Shown: piece by piece, positions 35,709 to 43,703 of the stretch
Layout: the number at the start of each line of letters is the position of its first letter
Position numbering within the stretch: position 1 is the stretch's first letter
Origin: Sphingobium fontiphilum
GTDB lineage: Bacteria; Pseudomonadota; Alphaproteobacteria; Sphingomonadales; Sphingomonadaceae
NCBI RefSeq assembly: GCF_014196635.1
Contig: NZ_JACIEB010000001.1
Span: 62,001 to 126,000 of the forward strand
DNA length: 64,000 nt
Direction of reading: 5' to 3'
Notes under the pieces: model-generated
The model's database searches: none
Seen by the model: the letters and a program-made list of their open reading frames with translations, nothing else
What the model was told of the DNA's origin: nothing
Translations under genes and position numbers: made by a program

Positions 35709-36425
35709 TCAACTTCTGGTGCCGCGCACCACGGTGCGCTGTGGAAACTGGATGCCCGGCTGGGGCGCGCGCAGCGAAGAAACGCCGCGCAGAGAGGCGA
35801 TCACGCGATCGTCCAGATCGGCATTGCCGGTGCCGCTGACCTTCTCCGCGCGCGTCACACGGCCATTGCCGTCGACCCAGATCAGCACGGTCATGCTGAA
35901 GCGTTCGCGCTGGATGGCTTTGTCCCGCCGCAGGGCGTTTTGCAGGGCGGAACTGAGATACTGGCGATAGAAACTGTCGCTGACCCCGCCGCCACCGCCG
36001 CCGCGCCCGCAATTGGTGCCGATGCAGGTGCCAAGGCTGCCGGGGCTGCCCATGCCGCCGCCGGAACCGGCGCGCATTCCAAAGGCGTCGCTGCCCGCCG
36101 TAGCCGGCGCGTCGATGCTCATCGGCGCGGGTGCTTCGGGCGTGGGATCGGGCGTCGGTGTCGGGGTCGGATCGGGAGAGGGCGTGTCGAGCTTTTCCGG
36201 CGGCGTCTCTTCCTGTGGCGGGGGAGGCGGCGGCGGAGGCGGCGGCGGGAGCAGGTCGACGGTCGTCGATGGCGTTCGCGGCCGTTCCACGCCCGTCCGG
36301 CTGTCCATCGCCGACCACAGCCACAGGCCCGCAACCGTCATCAGCGTAAGGATGACGGCCGGGATCAGCAACCGTTGCCAACGGAAGCCAACTCTATCTT
36401 GCTCGGGTGCCGTTATGCTGGCCAT
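35709..36425 (-). CDS. tonB: TonB-family energy transducer
   Basis: The 238-residue protein has an N-terminal membrane anchor (residues about 19-38, LLIPAVILTLMTVAGLWLW). A periplasmic linker follows, with eleven consecutive prolines (60-70) and then PT/PD repeats. A Gly-rich stretch with C134 and C139 (TCIGTNCG) precedes a TonB C-terminal domain (about 150-238) containing VLIWVDGNGRVTRAEKVSGTG. TonB couples the proton-driven ExbB-ExbD motor to outer-membrane proteins. ATG 36425 follows the exbD stop by 34 bases; the frame is open upstream, but that extension overlaps exbD. The cysteine pair in the linker is unusual. Confidence 0.9.
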   Translation of the reverse strand: MASITAPEQDRVGFRWQRLLIPAVILTLMTVAGLWLWSAMDSRTGVERPRTPSTTVDLLPPPPPPPPPPPQEETPPEKLDTPSPDPTPTPTPDPTPEAPAPMSIDAPATAGSDAFGMRAGSGGGMGSPGSLGTCIGTNCGRGGGGGGVSDSFYRQYLSSALQNALRRDKAIQRERFSMTVLIWVDGNGRVTRAEKVSGTGNADLDDRVIASLRGVSSLRAPQPGIQFPQRTVVRGTRS

Positions 36426-36459
36426 GGGGGTTCCGATGTGTGGAAGGCGCCGCGCCGGT

Positions 36460-36861
36460 TCAGTTGCTCTTGCCCGTGGCAAGGCCGACCTTGTTCAGTT
36501 CCAGCTTGCGCAGCAGGTCCAGAACTTCGGTCACCTTGCCATATTGCACCACCTGGTCGCCTTTCAGCACGATGGGCACTTCCGGATTGGTCGCCTTTTC
36601 GGTGCGCAGCCGCGCCTCCAGTTCGGCAAGCGTCACCGGATAGGCGTCCATGAACACCTGCCCCTGATCGTTCACGGTGATCGCGATGGTCTTGGGCTTG
36701 GCCAGGTTTACGGCAGAACTGGCCTTGGGCAGATCGACCTTGATCCCCTGCACGCTGGCCGTGGTCATGATGATGAAGATGACCAGCAGCACGAAGGTCA
36801 GGTCGACCATCGGAGTGATGTTGATTTCGTTATATGCCTTGCGGCCGCCACCAACGTCCAT
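36460..36861 (-). CDS. exbD: ExbD/TolR family biopolymer transporter
   Basis: The 133-residue protein has the N-terminal membrane helix with the conserved proton-relay aspartate (NITPMVDLTFVLLVIFII) and a periplasmic domain ending LLRKLELNKVGLATG. ExbD works with ExbB to energise TonB. It sits between the exbB fusion (23-base gap) and tonB (34-base gap) on the same strand. The motif EINITPMVD is fully conserved, so the protein should be functional. Confidence 0.95.
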   Translation of the reverse strand: MDVGGGRKAYNEINITPMVDLTFVLLVIFIIMTTASVQGIKVDLPKASSAVNLAKPKTIAITVNDQGQVFMDAYPVTLAELEARLRTEKATNPEVPIVLKGDQVVQYGKVTEVLDLLRKLELNKVGLATGKSN

Positions 36862-36884
36862 GAATAATCTCCCTGATCTGTCGC

Positions 36885-38663
36885 TTATTCGGCGGCTTGC
36901 GCGATGGCGGCGTCGCCGGCCTGCGCGGGCGGCGGCGTCATGCTGTGGTGATGGGTTTCAGCCAGGCGGGTGATGAGACGGTCTACGAAGACGCGCATTT
37001 CGTTGGCGATGGTGACGACCCGCGAGTTCAGATAATTATATCCGAACAGCGCCGGGATCGCGACGCCGAGGCCCGCGACCGTCGCCAGCAGCGCGGCGGC
37101 GATGCCCGGTGCGATGGCGTTGATATTGACGTCGCCGGCGGCCGCAACTTCGCCGAACACCAGCATGACGCCCAGAACGGTGCCCAGCAGGCCGATGAAG
37201 GGGCCGCCGGAAATCGCGATGGTCAGCAGCACCATCCACTTGTCGAGCTTTTCGTTCTGTTGGACCTGTTCAGCATCGACCGAGGCGCGCATCGCTTCGA
37301 TGGTTTCGGCGGTGAGGCCCTTTTTCTTGAGCTGCATGCCTTTGCGCAGGTCGAGCTCTTCCATGCCGACGTCGTAAAGCGCCTTGAGCGGCGCCTTGTC
37401 GATCAGGGCGCGCTCTTTCGCCTCGATCCCCTGAACCTGGGCGAAGGGGACGAGGTCATCGAGACGGCGGAAATGCTTCATGAAGGCGCGGTTGGCCTTG
37501 TCGGCTTCGCCCAGATAGGTCGCCTTGGCGAACATGACCCAGGCGGCGATGCCGAACATGATCATCAGGATGAAGATGACGACCCATGCGTCGAACGGCG
37601 TGTTCTGGACGATGGTCAGCAGCGGGCTGTGGCCGCCGCCCTGCTTTTCGTCCGCGCCGAACGCCACAAGCTTGTCGCCCGCGCCCTCGTTCTTCGCCTC
37701 GACCAGGATCGCGGCGGCGGAGCGCGCGACCTTCGACAACCGGACTTCGTCCATTTCGCCGACAAAGCCGCCGCCCAGCGCAATCGGTCCGGCCATGGCG
37801 GGCAGGGCGGTCGAGGCCGCCGCCGTTTCGACGCCGTCGACATAGATGCGCAGAGTCTTGCCGTCAGCGGCGACGGCGAGGTGCGACCAGTCGCCAGCTT
37901 TGAGCGGCTGGCTCGATTCGAGGCGCGCGCCGCCAGCAGTGACGAACGGGGCGGCGTTGTTGAGGCCAATGGCGAAATCGCCGCGGCCAAACAGGGTGGA
38001 TTGGCCCGGCTGGCCAAGCTTGACCCAGGCGGAGAAAGTGAAGGCGCCGCCTGCGGGGATGGCAAGCGAAGGGCTGTCGGCGATGTTGAGCGGCGCGTTG
38101 CCCGGGAAGCGGGCGCCGCGCGCGATGATCGCGCCGTCATTTACGCCGGCGGGCGCGTTCTGGCTGTTGTTCTTATTGGCGGTCGCGTCGCTCGTCGGCT
38201 GGCCGGGACCGTCGGTGAAATGGAAGACGGCGGCGTAATCGGGGTCGAAACTGCCCGCGACATCCTGTCCCACGGGCGCATTCTTGTTGCCGTAATAGAG
38301 ATGAATGTCCTGCTTTTCCCCGCCATTGAGGTTGGGGACGCTGACCCAGATCGTGGCGATCTGGTTCGCCGCGTCATATTTTTCGATGTGGAACGGCAAG
38401 GGCGTCTTGTCGTCGGCGGCGGTGAAGCGGAGGTCCGCGCCGGTGTCGAGGCTGTCGGAGAAGCCGAAATTGCCGCTGTGCAGCCGAACGAGGACCAGGG
38501 TGCGGCCCACCGCGCCCGGCACGTTCAGCCCTGACGCCGTCGTGTCCAGCGTAATGATCTTGCGATATGGCCAGTCATTTTCCCACCAGCCTTCGGCGGC
38601 GAGGGCGGGCGTGGTCAGCGAAATGCTGAGCAGCAAGGCTGCCAGCCAGGAACCCATACGCAT
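36885..38663 (-). CDS. exbB: DUF2341 / LamG-like / ExbB proton-channel fusion
   Basis: The 592-residue protein fuses three parts. After a signal peptide (to about residue 23) comes a DUF2341 domain (about 24-115; WWENDWPYRKIITLD to DIHLYYGNKNAP). A LamG/concanavalin-like lectin fold follows (about 165-315; FTFSAWVKLGQPG, WSHLAVAADGKTLRIYVDG, GFVGEMDEVRLS). A C-terminal MotA/TolQ/ExbB channel starts at DAWVVIFILMIMFGIAAWVMF and includes GPFIGLLGTVLGVMLVF and ALLATVAGLGVAIPALFGYN. A normal ExbB lacks the two periplasmic domains. ATG 38663 has GGGGAG 8 bases upstream. It belongs with exbD, tonB and the TPS genes. The periplasmic lectin part may sense or bind glycans or the exoprotein. Confidence 0.9.
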   Translation of the reverse strand: MRMGSWLAALLLSISLTTPALAAEGWWENDWPYRKIITLDTTASGLNVPGAVGRTLVLVRLHSGNFGFSDSLDTGADLRFTAADDKTPLPFHIEKYDAANQIATIWVSVPNLNGGEKQDIHLYYGNKNAPVGQDVAGSFDPDYAAVFHFTDGPGQPTSDATANKNNSQNAPAGVNDGAIIARGARFPGNAPLNIADSPSLAIPAGGAFTFSAWVKLGQPGQSTLFGRGDFAIGLNNAAPFVTAGGARLESSQPLKAGDWSHLAVAADGKTLRIYVDGVETAAASTALPAMAGPIALGGGFVGEMDEVRLSKVARSAAAILVEAKNEGAGDKLVAFGADEKQGGGHSPLLTIVQNTPFDAWVVIFILMIMFGIAAWVMFAKATYLGEADKANRAFMKHFRRLDDLVPFAQVQGIEAKERALIDKAPLKALYDVGMEELDLRKGMQLKKKGLTAETIEAMRASVDAEQVQQNEKLDKWMVLLTIAISGGPFIGLLGTVLGVMLVFGEVAAAGDVNINAIAPGIAAALLATVAGLGVAIPALFGYNYLNSRVVTIANEMRVFVDRLITRLAETHHHSMTPPPAQAGDAAIAQAAE

Positions 38664-38701
38664 AGTCTTTGCTCCCCAGACGCAAGCCCCATGGCGCGCC
38701 A

Positions 38702-40327
38702 TCAATATTCTGCCTTGATGCTGAAAGTGGCGAAGGGCCCCTTGCCCCGCGCCGAGTCCTCGATCGGCCAGGCGACGACCGCCTCACCGCTCAAAATCCT
38801 GAAAAACTGGAACCTTGTGCCCAGGCCCGCACTCCAGAGGGTGAAGGAACCCGGCGCACCGGACGCCGCATCGCGCAGGCGGACGCGGGCGCCATCGGAA
38901 AAGCCGAAAAGCCGCCATTCATCGACGAAATCGCCCAAAAGGCGAGCGAAGGACGGGCTGCGCAGTTCGACCGTCCCGGTGACGCCATCGTCGCCGACTG
39001 CTTCGGACTGGTAATAGCCGCGCACCGACGAAAGGCCGCCTGCTGCAAATTGCTCGTTCGAGATGAGCGGGCTGTCGGCCAGTTGGGCCGACGACCGGAG
39101 GAACAGCGCAATGTCGTTGCCGAAAATATGGGTGTAATCGACGTCCAGGTTGAAGTGGACGAAATTGGGACGGGCGTCGAGGCTGCCGCGCTTGTTCCCG
39201 AATATCGGATAGGAAATGCCGTCGATCACCACCGATTCGCGGCCGATGCCGCGTATGCCCGCCGTCGCTGACAGGGTGGCGTTGGCGATGTCGTGATCGC
39301 GCGCCAGACCGATGGTGTAGGCGGCGCTGGCGGCGACATAGTCGATCGGCGTGCGGATCGCCTCCTCGACGTCGGGAAGGGTGATGGTTTCCTTGAAATT
39401 TTTATAGTCGAAGCCGAAATTGAGCGAACCGAACAGGCCCTTCGCCTTGAACGGGGTCGACAATATACCCCGAACGCCGATGGCATAACCGTCGCCCAGC
39501 ACATTGGTGCCGCCCAGCGAGGCGATATTGCTGTTCGACTTGTAACCATAGAGCAGCGCGGACCATCGGCTGTTAGCCAGCGGCGCCAGATAGGAGCCGG
39601 AGACGACTTCCAAATTGTCGCGGTTCTGCGGCGCGGTCAGGTACGTCAGGCTCAGTTGATGGCCCACGCCCCAAAGGTCGGCATGGCGCAATGTGCCGAG
39701 AACACGGAGCGGGCGCGTGCCCTGGCTATAATCATTGCTTAGCTGCACCGTGCCATGGACGGGAAACTTGTCCTCGACGGTCAGTTCGACATTGATCGTT
39801 CCCGGTTCGGCTCCCGGCTCGATGAGCGGCGTGATCTGCCTGTCGGGGAAACGATTGGCCTCTTTCAGTTCCGCTTCCGTGCGGACCAGATTGGGCGCCG
39901 ATCCGGGCTGAAGCGACGGAAAGCGTTCGGCAATGTCGGCCGTGCTGGCATGGCGGGCGCCGCTGATCCTGATTTCGCCGAGCCGCGCTTCCGTCACCTG
40001 CAGCGTCAGCAGGCCCGCTTCAGCGGTTTGTTCGGGTATCTGGACGATGACGGATTGATAGCCCTTGTCATGATAAGCCTTTTCCAGGGCTGCGCGCGCC
40101 GATTCCACGTCGGCGGCGGACTTGCCCGGCCCCATGTGGCGATAGATCGCCCGCTCAATCTCATCGGTGGTGAGCAGGCTGTTGCCGAGCACATCATAGG
40201 CCATGATGTCGAGGGCGGCAGTAGCCGATTGCTGCTGAGCGGGCTGTACCGGCGCATTAGATGTCTCTGGAGCGGATTGTGCAGCAATCGCAAACACAAT
40301 GGCGCTCGCCCCCGCCAGGAACGGCAT
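38702..40327 (-). CDS. ShlB/FhaC/HecB-type TPS transporter (TpsB)
   Basis: TpsB is a 16-strand Omp85-type outer-membrane barrel that threads its TpsA partner across the membrane. The 541-residue protein has a signal peptide (AIAAQSA). POTRA domains follow (about 38-115, YDVLGNSLLTTDEIERAIYRHMGP, and 117-200, LGEIRISGARHASTADIAERFPSLQPG). The barrel carries the conserved FAAGGLSSVRGY motif (VRGY of loop 6) and FSIKAEY at the end. It is the first gene of the leftward six-gene run whose last gene is the TpsA. That separation by about 5 kb of motor and porin genes is unusual for TPS pairs. Confidence 0.93.
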   Translation of the reverse strand: MPFLAGASAIVFAIAAQSAPETSNAPVQPAQQQSATAALDIMAYDVLGNSLLTTDEIERAIYRHMGPGKSAADVESARAALEKAYHDKGYQSVIVQIPEQTAEAGLLTLQVTEARLGEIRISGARHASTADIAERFPSLQPGSAPNLVRTEAELKEANRFPDRQITPLIEPGAEPGTINVELTVEDKFPVHGTVQLSNDYSQGTRPLRVLGTLRHADLWGVGHQLSLTYLTAPQNRDNLEVVSGSYLAPLANSRWSALLYGYKSNSNIASLGGTNVLGDGYAIGVRGILSTPFKAKGLFGSLNFGFDYKNFKETITLPDVEEAIRTPIDYVAASAAYTIGLARDHDIANATLSATAGIRGIGRESVVIDGISYPIFGNKRGSLDARPNFVHFNLDVDYTHIFGNDIALFLRSSAQLADSPLISNEQFAAGGLSSVRGYYQSEAVGDDGVTGTVELRSPSFARLLGDFVDEWRLFGFSDGARVRLRDAASGAPGSFTLWSAGLGTRFQFFRILSGEAVVAWPIEDSARGKGPFATFSIKAEY

Positions 40328-40560
40328 AAACCCTCATTTTCGTGAACCGGATTACGCCGGTGTTTCCCCCTGATGCACCCGAAGGCACGAGGATCGTCTA
40401 TAAGGATATTTATTACTGTTATGAGACTATCTCGATCATTCCGATTTTGTAACAAAAATTGCATCAATATTAATTTAAAATGTCACAAATAATTCATCAT
40501 AGATTGTTTTTGGCGGGGCAGATGTTGCCTTCCTCGCATGTTGGACGCGGAACAGTCGTG
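40328..40560. promoter_or_regulatory. AT-rich divergent regulatory region
   Basis: This spacer between the divergent tpsB and SleB-type genes holds an AT-rich stretch at about 40444-40500, in strong contrast to the surrounding GC-rich sequence. It probably carries the promoter of the TPS/TonB operon and may bind an AT-preferring regulator. I could not assign -35/-10 boxes with confidence. An open frame starting at 40480 crosses it but lacks a ribosome-binding site. Confidence 0.4.
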
Positions 40561-41283
40561 ATGTTTTTTGCCTGGCGGAAAGGCCGCACCCGGCTATCAT
40601 CAGGGGTGATCCCGGTTTCGATCATTTCCATTCTGTCCCACGCATCCGCCCTTGCTGCGCCGCCTTCCACTCCACCGGGTCGGATCGCCGCACCAGCGGA
40701 CATGAATGCGAATGACCCTGATCAGCAGGGGCTTTGTCTGGCGTCGGCCATCTATTTCGAGGCCGCGCACGAGCCTCGGGCGGGGCAGGAGGCCGTCGCC
40801 CGCGTCGTTTTGAACCGGACGCATGACCCTGCCTATCCGGCAACCATCTGTGGGGTCGTTTGGCAGGGGCATGAGCGTGCGACGGGGTGCCAGTTCAGTT
40901 TCACCTGCGATGGATCGCTGGCCAGGGCGCCGGAGCCCCGATCATGGGCGCGCGTCGTGGCCCTTGCCCGGAACGTCCTCGACAACGCCGTATCGGCCAC
41001 GGCGCCCCTATCGACCGGTCCGCTTGCGCGCGCGCTCCATTATCATGCCGATTATGTGCGGCCACGCTGGCGGGTCTCGATGACGGAAGTGGCGCGGATC
41101 GGACGGCACATATTCTATGCACCGCCTGGCACTGCGCCGGATCATCCGCAGCCGCAACGGACCGTCGCGCTCGTTTCGGAAGCCCGCGATGGAGGCCCGC
41201 CTCTGGTCTGGGGATTGCGCGTGGAGAAGATTGCGGCCGATGCAGAGGAAGGTCGTCGGTCGATTGCCGGGATGACGCGCTGA
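40561..41283 (+). CDS. SleB-type cell-wall hydrolase
   Basis: The 240-residue protein has a signal-like N-terminus (VIPVSIISILSHASALA) and a Hydrolase_2/SleB domain. Key blocks are LCLASAIYFEAAHEPRAGQEAVARVVLNR, with the catalytic glutamate in YFEA, then FSFTCDG and the ALHYHADYVRPRW end. These enzymes cut peptidoglycan glycan strands. I chose ATG 40561 (GTG 40558 is in frame beside it). The longer open frame to 40480 begins in AT-rich DNA without a ribosome-binding site. It lies between the TPS operon and the XrtA locus and could open the wall for envelope assembly, which is an inference. Confidence 0.85.
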   Translation: MFFAWRKGRTRLSSGVIPVSIISILSHASALAAPPSTPPGRIAAPADMNANDPDQQGLCLASAIYFEAAHEPRAGQEAVARVVLNRTHDPAYPATICGVVWQGHERATGCQFSFTCDGSLARAPEPRSWARVVALARNVLDNAVSATAPLSTGPLARALHYHADYVRPRWRVSMTEVARIGRHIFYAPPGTAPDHPQPQRTVALVSEARDGGPPLVWGLRVEKIAADAEEGRRSIAGMTR

Positions 41284-41444
41284 GCCAGTGGCCTCATCCA
41301 TGCGATCGCGCTTCACTATTGCCTTGTCGATCTTTGGGAAGGGCAGGCGCTGACAAAGCATTGGCAGGGAAGGCCATCTTTACTTGAATGAGCGCCCGAT
41401 GACTTAACTCCTAACGGTATCTTTACCCTTTCCGGGCAAGACAG

Positions 41445-41517
41445 GGGTCGAAGCCATGCGCCTCGACCCGTCGGTTCCTCTTTCGGCGGTGTTGTGTCGC
41501 ACGGCGCGCGAAAGAGG
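41445..41517 (+). promoter_or_regulatory. Structured 5' leader that can mask the ribosome-binding site of the EPS operon
   Basis: GGGTCGA (41445-41451) pairs with TCGACCC (41463-41469). Downstream, CCTCTTTCG (41477-41485) is perfectly complementary over nine bases to CGAAAGAGG (41509-41517), which contains the ribosome-binding site of the export gene starting at 41526. Folding would occlude translation initiation of the first EPS gene. This could act as a translational switch (thermosensor, protein or small-RNA target). I know of no named riboswitch family that matches. Confidence 0.45.
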
Positions 41518-41525
41518 TGAGTGGC

Positions 41526-42173
41526 ATGCGTTTTCAACGGATTTCCAAGGTTTTCATCGGGGCGTCGCTGCCTGCGATCATCCTGTCCGGATGTGCGTCC
41601 ACCAGCGCCACGGGGCCGCAATTGCCCCCGGCCTCGTTCGTCACCACCGATGAAGGACCGGGCGACGAATATATCATCGGTCCGCTCGACGATCTGACCA
41701 TCTTTGTCTGGCGCAACCCGGAACTGGGCGCGAAGGTGCAGGTGCGGCCCGACGGGCGCATCACCACCCCGCTGATCAGCGACATGCCCGCCGTGGGCAA
41801 GACGCCCAAGCAATTGTCCGAAGACATCAAGGGCGCGCTGACCAAATATATCCAGAATCCGATGGTGTCGGTGATCGTCAACAATTTCTCCGGCACGTTC
41901 AGCCAGCAGGTGCGGATCGTCGGCGCGACCGAAAAGCCCGCTTCGCTGCCCTATCGCGCCAGCATGACGCTGCTCGACGCGATGATCGCGGTCGGCGGCC
42001 TGTCCGAATATGCGGCGGGCAACCGCGCGCGACTGGTCCGCTTCGACAAGGCGACGGGGCGCCAGAAGGAATATCATGTTCGCATCGGCGACCTGCTGAA
42101 GCGCGGCGACACCAAGGCCAACGTCCTGCTCGCGCCGGGCGATGTCATCATCATTCCCGAAAGCATGTTCTGA
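41526..42173 (+). CDS. XrtA-associated polysaccharide export lipoprotein (Wza/EpsE-like)
   Basis: The 215-residue protein begins with a lipoprotein signal whose lipobox LSGC places the lipidated cysteine at C23. The polysaccharide export (Poly_export) domain starts at DEYIIGPLDDLTIFVWRNPEL and is followed by a SLBB-like domain (QVRIVGATEKPASLPYRASMTLLDAMIAVGG). It should form the outer-membrane/periplasmic export channel for the exopolysaccharide. It is the first gene of the rightward XrtA operon and is separated by one base from the chain-length gene. Confidence 0.92.
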   Translation: MRFQRISKVFIGASLPAIILSGCASTSATGPQLPPASFVTTDEGPGDEYIIGPLDDLTIFVWRNPELGAKVQVRPDGRITTPLISDMPAVGKTPKQLSEDIKGALTKYIQNPMVSVIVNNFSGTFSQQVRIVGATEKPASLPYRASMTLLDAMIAVGGLSEYAAGNRARLVRFDKATGRQKEYHVRIGDLLKRGDTKANVLLAPGDVIIIPESMF

Positions 42174-42174
42174 T

Positions 42175-43695
42175 ATGGCCGGTCTTTACGATGAAGTGCT
42201 GATCGCCTTTCACGGCGTATGGAACCGGCGCTGGATCGCGCTGGCGGTTGCGTGGGGCGTGGCGATGCTGGGCTGGCTGGTGGTGGCGCTGATCCCCAAC
42301 AGCTATGAATCCAAGGCGAAGGTCTATGTCCAGACCCAGTCGCTGCTGGAGAGCAAGATCGGCATTACGCCGGTCGACGCGCAGCAGGATCTGGACCGGG
42401 TGCGGCAGACGCTGGCCAGCGCCGATAATCTGGAAAAGGTGGTGCGTGGCACTGACCTCGCCCAGACGGTGTCCGGCCCGCGCGACATTGCCGCGCGCAT
42501 CACGACCCTGCGCGAAAATATCAAGGTCGCGGCACAGGCCGACCCCAGCATGATCGAAATCAGCGCCGTGTCGGCCGACAGCAGCCTGTCGGACGGCGCC
42601 AACGCCAAGATCGCGCCGCAGATCGTGCAGAAGCTGATCGACATTTTCCAGGAGGAAAATCTGTCGGGCGACCGTCGTGAAACGCGCCAGAGCCTGGCGT
42701 TCCTCGACCAGCAGATCGCCGGTCGCGCCAAGCAGCTTGAAGCTGCAGACCAGCGCCGTATCGAATTTGCCCAGCGTTATGCGGGGCTGCTGCCCGGCGC
42801 CGGCTCGATCGGTCAGCGCATGGATGCGGCGCGCAACGAACTGAACACCATCGATTCGCAACTCATCCAGGCGCAAAGCGCGCTGACCGCGATGAACGGC
42901 CAGTTGGCGGGCACGCCGCAGAGCCTGCCGGGCGTCGGGCCGGGCGGCGGCGCATCGGCGCTGTCGCAGGCGCAGGCCGACCTTGCCGCCATGCGCGCGC
43001 GCGGCTGGACATCCGAGCATCCCGACGTGATCGCGCAGCAGCGCCAGGTCGATTCGCTGCGCCGCCAGGGTGGCGGCGGTGGCGGCGCGGTCGCGGGCAC
43101 GCCCAACCCGGCCTATCTGTCGATCAAGTCGATGCAGGCCGAACGCGCAGCGACGGTGCAGGCGTTGCAGGCGCGCAGGAGCCAGATTCAGGCGGACCTG
43201 AGCGCCATGACCGCCAAGCAGACCGACGAGCCGGGTCTGGCGTCCGAGCAGGAAAAGCTGGACCGCGATTACGAGGTTTTGAAAACCCAATATGACAAGC
43301 TGCTTTCCGACCGTGAGGAAATCCGCCTGCGCGGCGACGTGAAGTCGGAAACCAGCGCCGTCCAGTTCCGCGTCATCAATCCGCCGAGCGTGCCGACCGC
43401 GCCGACCGCCCCCAACCGGCCGCTGCTGCTGTTGGGCGTGCTGTTCGTCGCCATCGCTGCCGGTATCGGCGTGGCGTTCGCCATGGCGCATCTGCGCGGC
43501 ACATTCGCCACCGTGTCGCGGCTGGAGCGCGCCGTGGGGATGTCGGTGATCGGTGCGATCACCCAGACGATCACTGCGGCGCAGGCCGCGCGCGAGAAAC
43601 AGCGGCTCAAATGGTTCGCCGGGGCCAGCGGCGCGCTGGCGGGCATGTGCGTGCTGTTGATCGCGGTTGAATTTGTCCAGCGCAGCATGGCGTGA
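42175..43695 (+). CDS. XrtA-associated chain length determinant (Wzz-like)
   Basis: The 506-residue protein is an inner-membrane co-polymerase of the Wzz/GNVR type. It has a membrane segment near residues 20-40 (IALAVAWGVAMLGWLVVALIP). A long periplasmic coiled coil follows (about 100-400, with a Gly-rich break GGASALSQ and GGGGGGAV). A second membrane segment (LLLLGVLFVAIAAGIGVAF) sits near 415-435 with a further hydrophobic segment at the C-terminus. It controls polymer length together with the kinase encoded next. ATG 42175 follows the export gene stop by one base. Confidence 0.92.
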   Translation: MAGLYDEVLIAFHGVWNRRWIALAVAWGVAMLGWLVVALIPNSYESKAKVYVQTQSLLESKIGITPVDAQQDLDRVRQTLASADNLEKVVRGTDLAQTVSGPRDIAARITTLRENIKVAAQADPSMIEISAVSADSSLSDGANAKIAPQIVQKLIDIFQEENLSGDRRETRQSLAFLDQQIAGRAKQLEAADQRRIEFAQRYAGLLPGAGSIGQRMDAARNELNTIDSQLIQAQSALTAMNGQLAGTPQSLPGVGPGGGASALSQAQADLAAMRARGWTSEHPDVIAQQRQVDSLRRQGGGGGGAVAGTPNPAYLSIKSMQAERAATVQALQARRSQIQADLSAMTAKQTDEPGLASEQEKLDRDYEVLKTQYDKLLSDREEIRLRGDVKSETSAVQFRVINPPSVPTAPTAPNRPLLLLGVLFVAIAAGIGVAFAMAHLRGTFATVSRLERAVGMSVIGAITQTITAAQAAREKQRLKWFAGASGALAGMCVLLIAVEFVQRSMA

Positions 43696-43703
43696 AGGGG
43701 AAG

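Noticed and set aside
35671-36381. Long N-terminal extension of the porin frame over tonB
   Set aside because: It would overlap the tonB gene on the same strand in another frame; the signal peptide and ribosome-binding site at 35670 mark the real start.
41445-41517. A known riboswitch such as c-di-GMP ahead of the EPS operon
   Set aside because: I could not find the conserved loops of known riboswitch families; only the simple complementary stems are supported.
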